NCBI GenBank assembly: GCA_964017235.1
Contig: OZ024938.1
Span: 6,377,454 to 6,441,453, forward strand
Source of the DNA: Sabellastarte sp. h YS-2021
Lineage: Eukaryota; Annelida; Polychaeta; Sabellida; Sabellidae
Reading direction: 5' to 3'
DNA length: 64,000 nt
The notes below the pieces were generated by a model. That model searched no databases and was not told where the DNA came from. It saw nothing but the letters and a program-made list of their open reading frames with translations. Both the position numbers and the translations under genes were made by a program. Positions 33,985-44,116 of the stretch are shown here, piece after piece. How positions within the stretch are numbered: the stretch's first letter is position 1; every line of letters starts with the position of its first letter.

Positions 33985-34225
33985 CATTTGATTTAGTCCA
34001 TTGTCAGAAATGGATAAGTGTTGTCTATGCCTCCTTTTGCCTCCCTCAGGGAAAAAGCTCCAAACCTTCCTTTTTACAAAAACCTGTCTTAGCCACACCG
34101 CCTTGGTAAGACCTGGCTACATCCATGGACAAACTATTATTCAATATGTTTATGAAAAGTTGTACCTTGATCTGCTCCTTGATTGAGATTAAGTTCTATA
34201 CATGTCCTTTTTTAGATTAGAGTAG
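33985..34225 (+). mobile_element. CR1/L2-type LINE, 3'-end relic
   Basis: A frame at 34001-34186 includes 'SGKKLQTFLFTKTCLSH' and 'VRPGY', similar to the minus-strand relic at 54,415-54,711. It is followed by GATTGAGATTAAGTTCTATA, which resembles the conserved 3' UTR of the LINE ending at 38,523. Confidence 0.65.
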
Positions 34226-34983
34226 AATCAATCATTGATGAGTCTTCTATAGAATATTTTGTGCCAAGCTGAAGTTTGTGTGAAGTCACTGTAGGTGGCA
34301 CAGAGTTTGCTAAGGATTCAAACCTAAGTGCTTGCTTTAGGGTTTCCGACCTGTGACCAATATGTAAAGCTTTAATTGGAAAAATTCAAACCAATTCACT
34401 TTTACACTGCTTTTAAGTGACGATAATGTAATTTCTACTTGAAATTGGAACTACAGCTTGCCACAATTTGAAAGAAAACAAAAGTCCCCCAAAACAATTA
34501 ATTTAAGTCTGTTGTTATTTCGGCTACCTTGTACGGTATTGATAAATCCCCGGATGACATTGTTGCCGATGACATTTAATTGTCAATAATTATTTTGTCT
34601 CCAATCGGTGAACTGTTACAAAGTCAACAGAGGCAGTTTTACCATATGTTCTGACACATGTTCATTTTAGCAGATATTATTCCATAACAAGAGCACTTGG
34701 AGAGTGCAGACGTCCATCCAGGTACTTAATAATTAGTAAATAGGAAAATAAGCTTTTTTGTATCCAGGAATTGTCAATTGAACTTAATGGTATCTAAGTT
34801 GGACAAAGACCCATTTTCTGATATATTTTTCCATAACTATCCAACCAGTAGTATTGACATAATCCTGCAAACAGATAGACAGAAAAGTAAACAGTCATGA
34901 AAATAATACCTGCTTGGCTGAAATAAACATGTTTATAAAAATGTAACTTCTGTAACTTCTCATTGCTTTTTATTCAGTCTATG

Positions 34984-35090
34984 TTTATTTATTTATTTTG
35001 GGGGGGGGTTTCACGTCGCTTTCAACACTATACAGGTCATATCACGAAGGGTAGTTGGAAGGGCAGAGGAAACCAGTACATAAGTTTGAG
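34984..35090 (-). mobile_element. SINE-A, truncated (tail half only)
   Basis: The AAATA tail and the TGTTGAAAGCGACGT-type 3' domain are present, in reverse. The tRNA-like head is missing after about 35090. A run of nine Gs replaces the usual CCCC of the tail on the opposite strand. Confidence 0.85.
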
Positions 35091-35094
35091 AAGG

Positions 35095-36126
35095 GGCTTA
35101 TATACAGTATATAGGGTAGCAGGAGCTATTTTTGGCTTTAATCTCAGATATTTGTACTTAGAATAATGAATTTGTGTGGGCTTGCTCCACCATGTATATT
35201 TGTGGTCAATGATCACCTGTTGTTTCTCTGAGTGTGGCTTGTATATAATTAATTTTTAAATGTGTTGTCTATTGGCTTGTAATGTACCAATTACTTTGCA
35301 TAAAGTAATTAATATGCAGTTTAGTGGGATGTATATTATCACATGTTTTTTATATTCATGAGTGTTCAAATGGTGTGCAATAGTTAATCCCACGTATGTA
35401 TGTAAGCCATCGCTTTGGCTAAAGCCTCCTTTTGGGCTTAACAACTTATTAAGTCTAGGTAATTTTAGTTGTAACTTTCTTATGTGGATACTTTTAGTTG
35501 TAAATGAGTAGAGCAGCATGTCTTTTGACTGCTGGGAATTGTAATCTGTATGTAACTTGTTCTTTTACTCCATGATCTTATCTTTTTATCAGATCCGTGT
35601 GCCTAGTTGCTTAGATGCTGGCTTTAAATTGTATACTAGTGTACCTGGTCAGTTATGGGTGTATTTGTCATGTAAAGTATCTGTTGATCAGCTTAGTAGT
35701 ACTCCGGGTGGTAATATGTAGATGCAAGTGTAACCTGGATTTTGTTATCAATGTTCGCCAGTTGACAAGTTATCCTTAATTACATTGAAATTTATCAGTT
35801 TAAGTATCCAGTAAGTTAAGTTTACACTGGCATAGGGTCACCTCACCTTCATCCACTTCGTACTTTTTCTTCTAAATCATTTGGTTATTCAATTTGGATA
35901 ACTACTTTAAGTTAAGTGCATGTTTCCATTGCCCTTTAACTAAGGTGACCCTATGTCAGTTTTAGCATTGACTTAAACTGTAATCTGGATTGTGAATAAT
36001 ATTAGTGTCATTGAAAATGTTAAAGATAATAAAAATAATATTACCCGCAATGCTTCTTTGAATATGCTCTCTTGTAATTCACTGGATTTGAACTATGTCC
36101 TCTTAAAGGTCAAACTTTAATTTCAT
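35095..36126. other. Unassigned, with inverted repeat and LTR-like end motif
   Basis: No gene was seen. An 18-bp inverted repeat with one mismatch (ACTGGCATAGGGTCACCT, 35827-35844, against 35942-35959) could fold. ATTACCCGCAA at 36041 recurs at 11729, again after an AATAAA-like stretch, hinting at an unrecognised dispersed repeat. Confidence 0.4.
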
Positions 36127-36141
36127 CTGGTGGGTGTTGGG

Positions 36142-36288
36142 TCAAAGTTGGGGTTTTATGTCCCGTTCAACAGCCAGGGTCATATTGGGACAGGTCCTCA
36201 GAATTGCCACTTGTGGGACTCGAACCCACAGAGGTGACAGCCTATGATTAGATGCCAAACTTGCTAACCACTAGGCCACTGAGGACCT
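36142..36288 (-). mobile_element. SINE-C, full length
   Basis: This is a short tRNA-derived SINE whose head (read on minus) contains GGCCTAGTGGTTAGC and the B box GGTTCGAGTCCC. It is flanked by the 15-bp direct repeat CTGGTGGGTGTTGGG (36127-36141 and 36289-36303). Confidence 0.93.
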
Positions 36289-36303
36289 CTGGTGGGTGTT
36301 GGG

Positions 36304-37140
36304 AACTGGTGGTGTATTGCTTCCAAGCAAGATTTAATATGCGGACATATATTTATGAGTTGTTAGTTTTGCTACAACTTATGTTTATGCATATTTTTAT
36401 GAAACGAAATCCTCCCGAGATTACATTCTATTTCAGCGCAAATTAACATTTTCTCTTCAATTTGTACAAAAATGGTACTTTTATGGGGATGAAAAAAAGA
36501 TTCTATTATCATTATTAAAACAGAAGAGGTAGACTCGTTTATCTCCGTCTTGTGTTCAACACAAGCGGATTTTTAAGACGCCCAAATATGGTAACACTTC
36601 AAACACATGTCCAACGCATGCAAATATACCGTACAAGTAGTAATTTTCACCACACATTGAATTTACTGCTTGAGTTCTAAATAATACAATTTGAACGTAA
36701 ATGATACTTGATTATTTTGTTCAAATAAGCGTGATGTTCTTTTCTGTTTTAATATGAATTGATACAAGCTCAAGTTTTAATCAGATATTACACAAAAAGC
36801 GACCAACAAATTAAGTAAGTTTTACAATAGTCGATAATGTAACTGTGATATCTAGTCAAGAGATAGGATCTGCAAAAGGTCTAGATTTCTTAGAGTTAGG
36901 GTTGAGGTAACACTAACAATAAATTTTACTCTGACATGTCAAATTTTCTTCTCAGTAAGTATTCACTTGTATCTCCTAGCTGAATCTTCGATTAAGGTTC
37001 TATTAAATATAACAAGTACTGTTATAAAGGTGACTTCAGATTTATAGTCTGTTTCAGTCATGGAAACCTAGCAAGATTTTCGTTGATGGGCAAAATCTCA
37101 GAATTTTTATCTCAAAACAAATTTGTGGAGTAAATTTTCT
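36304..37140. other. No recognised gene; AT-rich
   Basis: No domain, SINE box or tandem structure seen. Confidence 0.4.
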
Positions 37141-37144
37141 TGCT

Positions 37145-37385
37145 GGGGGCTTGGGTGAATAGTATGTCACACACTCGCCTCCCAACTCTGAGGGCAGCAG
37201 TTCAAACCCCAGACCCGATCCAGTGGGGTTAAGTTGGTAGTTGCTTACCGATGCCCGCAAGTTTACAGTACAGAATCTTAACCAATTAGTATGTACTGGT
37301 TTCCTCTGCCCATAAAACTACCCGTTATGATATAACCAGTTAAAAGTATCATTAAACCCAAATAAATCAAAATGAAATAAATCTC
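37145..37385 (+). mobile_element. SINE-A, degenerate copy
   Basis: CACACTCGCCTCCCA and a mutated B box (CAGTTCAAACCC) lead through GTTTACAGTACAGAA and TACTGGTTTCCTCTGCCC to an AAATAAATC tail. It lies just 5' of a truncated LINE. Confidence 0.8.
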
Positions 37386-37424
37386 TTTGCAATTGAAGCC
37401 AGTTTTGTTAACTTAAAAATTACG

Positions 37425-38523
37425 ATCTTGTTCTCATTATACACTACCCCCCTCAGTAAAGTTATTCAAAATCATCCTGGCATATGTTTCCACTTTTATG
37501 CCGACGACACACAGTTATATGTTCATCTCACACATAACCATGCCACTCAGGCCTTTGATAGACTGAAAAACTGCTTGGATGATGTCAGAAAGTGGCTTTC
37601 TGCAAATAAGCTTAAACTAAATCCAGACAAGACAGAATTTATTCTGTTTGGCTCAAAAAATGTCCGCACAAAACTCAGGAAATTTTTCCCAGTTAATATA
37701 CTTGGCAACCTCCTTTCACCTGTTGATGCAATTAAGAACTTAGGTGTCTGGTTTGACTCTGATTTTTCCTTCTCTTGCCATGTCAGGAATACCTGTAAGG
37801 CTAGTTTTGTTCATATCAGGGATTTAAAGCGACTCCGAGGATATCTTACACGTGAAGCTGCTCTTTTAGCTGCAAATGCCTTGGTGGGAAGTCGTCTTGA
37901 CTACTGTAATTCCTTGTTCAGAGGTCTCTCTGCTCTAGACATTCGGAGGCTCCAATGTGTTCAGAACAGTCTTGCAAGAATTGTGGCTAATACCACCAAA
38001 TACTCACATATCACTCCTGTAAGAAAGAGTCTTCATTGGCTGCCTGTCTTGCATCGCTCTGTCTTCAAGACAGCCCTGTTGGTGTACAAGTTTCTACATA
38101 GTGGCCATCCAAAATACTTTGAACCTTTCCTTAAACCCAGGCATAGTGTGTATAGAACACGCAGAAGTCAATCTGATGGTGTGCTGCTTGAGGTCCCTCA
38201 TTGTGCTTCAATATATAAGTCTAAAAAGCATTTTGGCCTTAGCTTTGCATACGATGCCCCAAGGATTTGGAATGATCTTCCTGATGATGTACGCTCAGCT
38301 AAATCTCTCTCCTCATTCAGAAAAAAGTTGAAAACTTACCTCTTTGAAAAAGCTTACCCACCCTAGATTATCCCTAGTTTTTCATTTTGTCTCTCCGTGG
38401 TGTCGACCCCTGCAATGTCCCTGATTTAACGATTACGATCTCTGATTTTGGCTTTCTGCGTCTTAGAGTCTATCATTAGATAGAGATTAAGTGCTATAAA
38501 AGTACTATTAGAATTAGAATTAG
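37425..38523 (+). mobile_element. CR1/L2-type LINE, 5'-truncated, with open RT C-terminus
   Basis: The open frame (about 37428-38364, 312 residues) starts just before the catalytic box 'FYADDTQLY'. It continues through 'LKLNPDKTEFILFGS' (RT thumb), 'SRLDYCNSLF' and 'LHWLPV' to the C-terminal 'RIWNDLPDDVRS...FRKKLKTYLF', with no stop. The 3' UTR ends in (ATTAGA)n. The 7-bp repeat AATTACG at 37418-37424 and 38524-38530 may be a target duplication, though it partly overlaps the tail repeat. The lack of stops suggests a recent, 5'-truncated insertion. It cannot transpose on its own. Confidence 0.88.
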
Positions 38524-38530
38524 AATTACG

Positions 38531-40316
38531 TTATAGTGAATTGGTCAGTATCTTAACATCATAAGTTGAAAAATAACCACAAGTCAGCATAATAACAAAA
38601 AGGGCAGTTTTCCGTTTAGCTAAAATTTCCAATTTTACGGTATTTAGAATGAATTATTATGACTATTTCATGCTTGGGGAAATGGCGCGGGGGTCGGGGG
38701 GGGAGGTATGAGTGGTGGTCATTGATCAAACATGTCTAATATTTTGTATTTACAAATGCCTGTTGCGGCCATGTTACAATATTTTTATTTATGAGTTGTC
38801 AAGCTTAAAAATTTTTTATTTATTGTCTATAAAATTACATAAGCCATTTTAAGTTTAGGTTTATGGTTTATACAACTCATTAGGTTTTATACAACTCATA
38901 AACTTTAATTTGCTATTGAAATAAATTTGATGTTGGAATAAACTGTTTCCATTGAAATTGAACAATTAAAAGCATTTTAAAAAGTGAAGAGGCTTTTTCG
39001 TCCCTGAATATAGGGGTCTACGGTGGCAGAGTGGTAATGTTGTGCATAAACTTAAGATCGGTAAAATGTTTAGATATGCTTGCTCAAACTTAGGATCCTA
39101 AGTTTAGGCAAAAATCTTAAGATTTCTGCCCAATGTTAAGATTAGGCAGCCCAAACTTAAGATGTTGCCTTGGACTGCGATTGACCTCTTATTGGTTATC
39201 TATTGTTGGCTGATTGGTTGATTGTTATGATTGATCAATGGTTTGTGTGAAGAGGGCCTATGTTTCTTATTATAATTACAATTATTACATACCAGAAGCC
39301 CTTTGTTATTTAAAACAAAAAGTGGTATATAATATCATTTATTCATCACTTTATTTGTCATTGTTCTTTTTGTGTACAAATCACAGCAAAATCAGATAAA
39401 ATGACACTTACAGAACAGTAAAATTGAAAACTATTAATAAGAGATTTATACCACAGCAGCTTACAAAGGGGAAAAAGTAACTGACACAAGCCACTTAAGA
39501 TTGAATGAACACACTTAGCAGTAAAATTGATGTTCCATTGACAGCTTTAAATATAATATACAGATTACATCTAAAAATAGGGGGGGCGGGGGCTTTTGCC
39601 CTCCTCTGTCATTTCTGAAGGGGCTTATATGCTACATCTGAACAGAGGTGAAAAGTGTCAGGGGCTTTTGTTTGGGGGGTGGGGGTGGGGTTGGCTTTCG
39701 CCCATTCTACAAATTGAAAGCAAGCTTCAAACCGGCAGAATGAAGAAATCAGGATTCCTGTTACATATACCAATCACTTTGTAAGACAGATGCTGATTGG
39801 CTCCTGTATTCATTTTAAGGTTGATTCAGAAAGCATATCATTGCTACTTAAAAAGCTTTTTTTTAAGGTAAATTAATATGACGTTCATTTTAAGGGGTTT
39901 TTTTTGTTTGAGTGAATAAATACTACACTAAAGGTATATTTAGCTTTTAAATAATAAGGAAATAAGTATATCAGTCCAAGACGCGGCCAAGAGATAAAGA
40001 CGGGTGACAAGTTGAGATTGTGTGGGAATTAATTAAACTCGCAACTGCGGAAAAATATAAATTTGTTATTCTTAAAAGTACATATATATACTGTTAAACT
40101 ATAACTACTGCCTAAACAACTAAAACTACTTTATTGGTTATTTTATGTTCCTGAGCTTGTAAACTTGAGCATTGCCCAGACAGACATGATTTAAACAAAC
40201 TACTGTCAAGACTACTGTTAACTCATATCAACTAAAAGCGCAAATAAAATACTGTCTGCTTAAAAATGCAAAAATATATGTAATAAGTGATATTTTATAA
40301 TAAATTGGCTCACAGG
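38531..40316. other. Unassigned; SINE head fragment, palindrome and G-rich tract
   Basis: Positions 39003-39035 match only the head of SINE-A (CTACGGTGGCAGAGTGGTAA). A perfect 20-bp palindrome lies at 39086-39105 amid several ACTTAAGAT motifs. G-rich runs near 39579-39594 and 39660-39692 could form quadruplexes. Confidence 0.5.
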
Positions 40317-40324
40317 AGCCTGTT

Positions 40325-40651
40325 ATTATTATTATTATTATGTATTTATACTCAGCGCAATATCTCCATATACTACAGGACTCAAAGCGCTATTTAACCA
40401 ATCCGACTGTACAGGTACAGCCCCAACTCACAAGTAACTCACATTCCCCTAACTGGAAGATAGAGGCTCAAGGATGACCATTTATCAACGTCCTTGAGGT
40501 TCTTTAACCTGCCACTGGGGATAGGACCCAATGACAGAGGACCGCCATTTTAAGTGGTCATCCGAGCCACTATGTATCTGCCTGTACCTGGGATTGAACC
40601 CACATCCTCTGAGTTCCTAGACAAGTGTGTTACCCGCTAGGCCACAGTGGC
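40325..40651 (-). mobile_element. SINE-D, about 327 bp with (ATT)n tail
   Basis: Read on the minus strand, the head contains GTGGCCTAGCGGGTAAC and the B box GGGTTCAATCCC, and the tail is (AAT)n. It is flanked by AGCCTGTT (40317-40324 and 40652-40659). The body differs from the other SINE families. Confidence 0.85.
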
Positions 40652-40659
40652 AGCCTGTT

Positions 40660-41597
40660 GAATAACTGCATACCATAGAAATGAATATATAAACCATCTG
40701 CCACCTTTGGCAGTTGTAATAACTCGCACTGGCTTAGGCGGAGTCAGGCCATGTTACATGTGCGTTGACCACCCTTAAATCAAAACTAAAGTTACACTTT
40801 AAAAAGCTGCCAACTCTGGCTGTTGTCACTACTTATAATGACTCAGGCGGAGCCATATCATGTTACCACTCTTAATGCAAAATATTACTGCATGAATGTA
40901 CATCTTCAAGATAACAGGTGATATATACAATCTGAAAACTCTTGGTGGAGGAACTTGAAGCTGTTGTTATGTTAACCTTTCTTTGGTCTAGGTTATTTGA
41001 TCTACTATATATCTGAATTTATTTTTCATCGACCCACCACAAATATGACTTTTGGGCCTAAAAGTCTACCGTAAATATTCTTGAGAAGAACATAAAAGTT
41101 ATGCTTGAGTGAACAATAGCTCCCGGAGACAAACAGGGGTACTTACAAAAAAGTGACACATTTTCAGTACTTCAGAAGTGACACGTTTACAGAGAATATA
41201 TTTGCTTCTATTTTTACCTGCTTTGCTATATGTAAATAAAACTATATTGATAAGTCCACTAACGGAAAGTGTTTATGTAATATTGGTGGCACATTATTTG
41301 CAGGTGCATTTTATTGAATGAGCTGGAGTGTTTAGAGTATTGACACTCCTATATTGTTATATTATTATGAACCCCACCTGTGTGGGCGATAAATGAAGCA
41401 GTAATACATATTTTTATCCGTAATTTTCGACTGCTGTGCGATTTAGTTGGATATTATTTTGAAAAAAAAAGATTGTAATAAATTTGATGAATTTGGGATG
41501 AAAAATTTGGGTATGGATACTTAATAATACTTGGTACATTGAATTGTGATTCCGGGGAGAGTTATTTCAAACTTTATTACTTTACAGTACTGTATTA
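40660..41597. other. No recognised gene
   Basis: This stretch contains two diverged copies of a segment like CTGCCA..CT.TGGC..TTGT (near 40700 and 40807), perhaps a small local duplication. Otherwise AT-rich. Confidence 0.35.
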
Positions 41598-42130
41598 CTC
41601 AGCCAATGAAGTTCGTCACCCCAGTGAAGTTCGTCACCTGGGGCCGAATTCACGAAAGGTCATAGACAGGTTTTAGGCTTATCTTTTGTATAAACTATAG
41701 CCAATTTAAGCCTAATTTAAGCCTAATTTAAGCCAATTTACGGCCCCAGCATTTTATGACAATATGGAGTTTTTACTATCCAGTTAGCGCTGATGGACCA
41801 GTTCACGCCCGGGTACCAATTCGCGCCCACCCTCAATTTTCTTGAAGATTTATGATTTTTCATAGAGAAGATGTTTACCACATTATAGATAATCAAATTG
41901 ATCATATACATTTGTAATTTATTGTTTAACTGTGATTGTTTTGGATAAATTTAGGGGTGGGCGTGAATTGGTACCCGGGCGTGAACTGGTCCACCACCAC
42001 TACGGCATGTACGTATACTTTGCCATTGAAAGAAGCTATTCCATTTATTTAGATGTGAATATTGCCTGTCCTTGATCGTTTTTACTGCAGGTGACGAACT
42101 TCACTGGGTTGACGAACTTCACTGGCTGAG
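41598..42130. mobile_element. Foldback/MITE-like element with a second one nested inside
   Basis: Outer inverted repeats of 43 bp (41598-41640 against 42088-42130) match at 41 of 43 positions. Each arm carries AGTGAAGTTCGTCA twice, or a one-base variant. Inner inverted repeats of 38 bp (41795-41832 against 41955-41992) match at 37 of 38. No ORF is present. A clear target duplication was not found for either. Confidence 0.85.
41795..41992. mobile_element. Inner 198-bp inverted-repeat element
   Basis: The arms begin GGACCAGTTCACGCCCGGGT and are 38 bp long, with an AT-rich middle. The element sits asymmetrically inside the larger foldback, consistent with a secondary insertion. Confidence 0.8.
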
Positions 42131-42493
42131 CAGTACCTACTTTGAACAAATCACCAACTTGAAATTATTCATATAAATGTGACAATTTATATACATATAA
42201 AATGAAAACATTCTATTTCTATTCAGTATACTTTTAGGCTAACTCCCAAGGTACAAATGACTACTTCGGACCCAATTATTAATACTGGATATTGCATTTA
42301 AAGCTGACATTATCAAACTAATTTCTGTGTAAAACATCATTCAAGAAGTTATTTTGGACTCTGGAAACTGTGTGCAAAGCATACTTTAAAGACATTTTTT
42401 GTGTATAAAACTGTGAATAATTCTACTTTCCAGAATCTTAAATGTTGAAAGGTAAAGACGAAAGATTGACCTTTAGCATACACCAAACTCAAG
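42131..42493 (+). promoter_or_regulatory. Upstream region of the GALNT-like gene
   Basis: The 360 bp between the foldback element and the ATG at 42494 must hold the 5' UTR and proximal promoter if the gene has no upstream exon. No specific box can be named with confidence. Confidence 0.3.
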
Positions 42494-44116
42494 ATGCCAT
42501 ACAGCATGTCAGTACGTGGGAGAGGTCGCTTCATTGACCTGTTAGTCATCATCGTATTTCTAGTTATTGTATACATTTTTATGGTAAGACATCGTAACCA
42601 TGTCAAATCAACCTCATTACCAGAGAACCATGTGATTGTGCCTGTGGATACACCGTTATTGGTTCCAAAGATAGCGACAGATGTTACGAAAGATGAAAAA
42701 GACCAGGCTAGAATCACAGAGATCATTGAACACGTTCCTGACTTCCGTTCAGAATCTTGTAAGGCAGTAACACACGATGACTTATTTCCCACCAGTATAA
42801 TCATAGATTTCTTTGACTATTCCTTCTATGATATGCGAGTGACTATAACTAGTATAATTAAGTTCACACCGGAATCATTAATAAGAGAGATTATTATCAT
42901 TGACGATGGAAGTACATTAGACCATATCATTGAAGAGGCAAAGATGTATGTTGATAAATTGCCTAAAGCCGTACTACTTAGAAATGAGGATCGGGAGGGA
43001 CAGGGAAGGGCTAGGATTCGTGGAGCCAAAGAGGCAATGGGTGCAAACCTAGTGTTTGTTGATGCCAATGTAGTTGTGGCGCCAGGTTGGCTAGAACCCT
43101 TGGCTGCATTCATCAATAAAGAAAAGGGTGTTATAGCTGTACCACATCCAGATCGGGTGAATGATCCTGTTTCCTATCAATTCGTTAAGACTGAAGATGG
43201 TTTGACGGCATCACTGAATTGGCGATTGGAGGTTGTTATGAGTCGTACCAAAGATGTACAGCAAAAAGATGAAGCATATACTTCCCCTGTTATCAGAGGG
43301 AGTATTTTTGCAGTAACCAAAGATTACTTCAAAGCGATACAGGGGTTAGACAGCCATCTCTCTGATGGGGGAGGAGACTCACTAGAGTTATCTCTTAGGA
43401 CATGGATTTGTGGCGGCTCACTAAAAGTTGTACCTTGTTCCAGGGTGGGTATTCTTAACTATAAAGATCCAGTAAAGATTGTCAACAATAAGAACAAATG
43501 GAGAATTACTGAACTGTGGTTGAGTGAGTATAAAGAATTAATCACTAAAATGGCTGGTAAAGATCTGGCAAGTAATGTTGGAGATCTGGATAAATCATCA
43601 CTAAGTACAAGGAAGCATGACATACATCAGCTGCAATGTACACATGATATCAAATGGTATTTTGATAATGTAGCAACCGATGTATTTATACCTCCAGCAA
43701 ACATGAAAATCCAAGGCTTTTTGCAGATCAAAAACGGTCACTGCGCAAGAGTTGGGAAAGACAAAAGGGTAGATTTGGGAAACTGTAATCCAGACAAACA
43801 TAATCTATTACCACGTGACATGATATTTGTACTGACAAATGATGGACTACTAAAAGCAGGCAGCCAGTGTGTGAAGATGTCTTCATCCATGTATATGGTT
43901 GTATCGGATTGTAATCTAGAAGACAACCATCAAAAGTGGACGTATGACAACCGAAAGAGACTGATAAACACCTCATCGAAATTTTGTGCCATGCATGTGA
44001 CTGATCCGGATCCCAAACTGAAAGAACAAAAGCGACAGATTGTTATGGCTCAAAACTGTGACTCAGACAAATCAAAGGACTTGGAATTCTCAAGTTGGAA
44101 GTTTTTAGCTGATTAA
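42494..44116 (+). CDS. GALNT-like (GT27) protein with ricin-B lectin domain, altered metal site
   Basis: This single exon encodes 540 residues, close to the usual 550-600 of polypeptide GalNAc-transferases. A short basic tail and one membrane anchor (about 13-31) give the type II Golgi layout. The GT-A domain shows 'EIIIIDDGST' (D137), 'EGQGRARIRGAKEA', 'VFVDANVVVAPGWLEPL' and 'SLELSLRTWICGG', matching the family in order. The C-terminal 130 residues resemble a ricin-B lectin with 'QKW' at 480-482 and paired Cys. Family members use Mn2+ held by DxH and a later His to start mucin-type O-glycosylation. Here DxH is D190-A-N192, the later His (VGH) is Ile320, and WGGEN is GGGDS (292-296). Two of three metal ligands are therefore replaced. 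It may be an inactive, regulatory or lectin-like paralogue; expression and function are unknown. Confidence 0.87.
   Translation: MPYSMSVRGRGRFIDLLVIIVFLVIVYIFMVRHRNHVKSTSLPENHVIVPVDTPLLVPKIATDVTKDEKDQARITEIIEHVPDFRSESCKAVTHDDLFPTSIIIDFFDYSFYDMRVTITSIIKFTPESLIREIIIIDDGSTLDHIIEEAKMYVDKLPKAVLLRNEDREGQGRARIRGAKEAMGANLVFVDANVVVAPGWLEPLAAFINKEKGVIAVPHPDRVNDPVSYQFVKTEDGLTASLNWRLEVVMSRTKDVQQKDEAYTSPVIRGSIFAVTKDYFKAIQGLDSHLSDGGGDSLELSLRTWICGGSLKVVPCSRVGILNYKDPVKIVNNKNKWRITELWLSEYKELITKMAGKDLASNVGDLDKSSLSTRKHDIHQLQCTHDIKWYFDNVATDVFIPPANMKIQGFLQIKNGHCARVGKDKRVDLGNCNPDKHNLLPRDMIFVLTNDGLLKAGSQCVKMSSSMYMVVSDCNLEDNHQKWTYDNRKRLINTSSKFCAMHVTDPDPKLKEQKRQIVMAQNCDSDKSKDLEFSSWKFLAD

Noticed and set aside
42349-42804. 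Minus-strand 151-codon open frame
   Set aside because: It overlaps the start of the GALNT-like gene on the other strand, which has clear family motifs.
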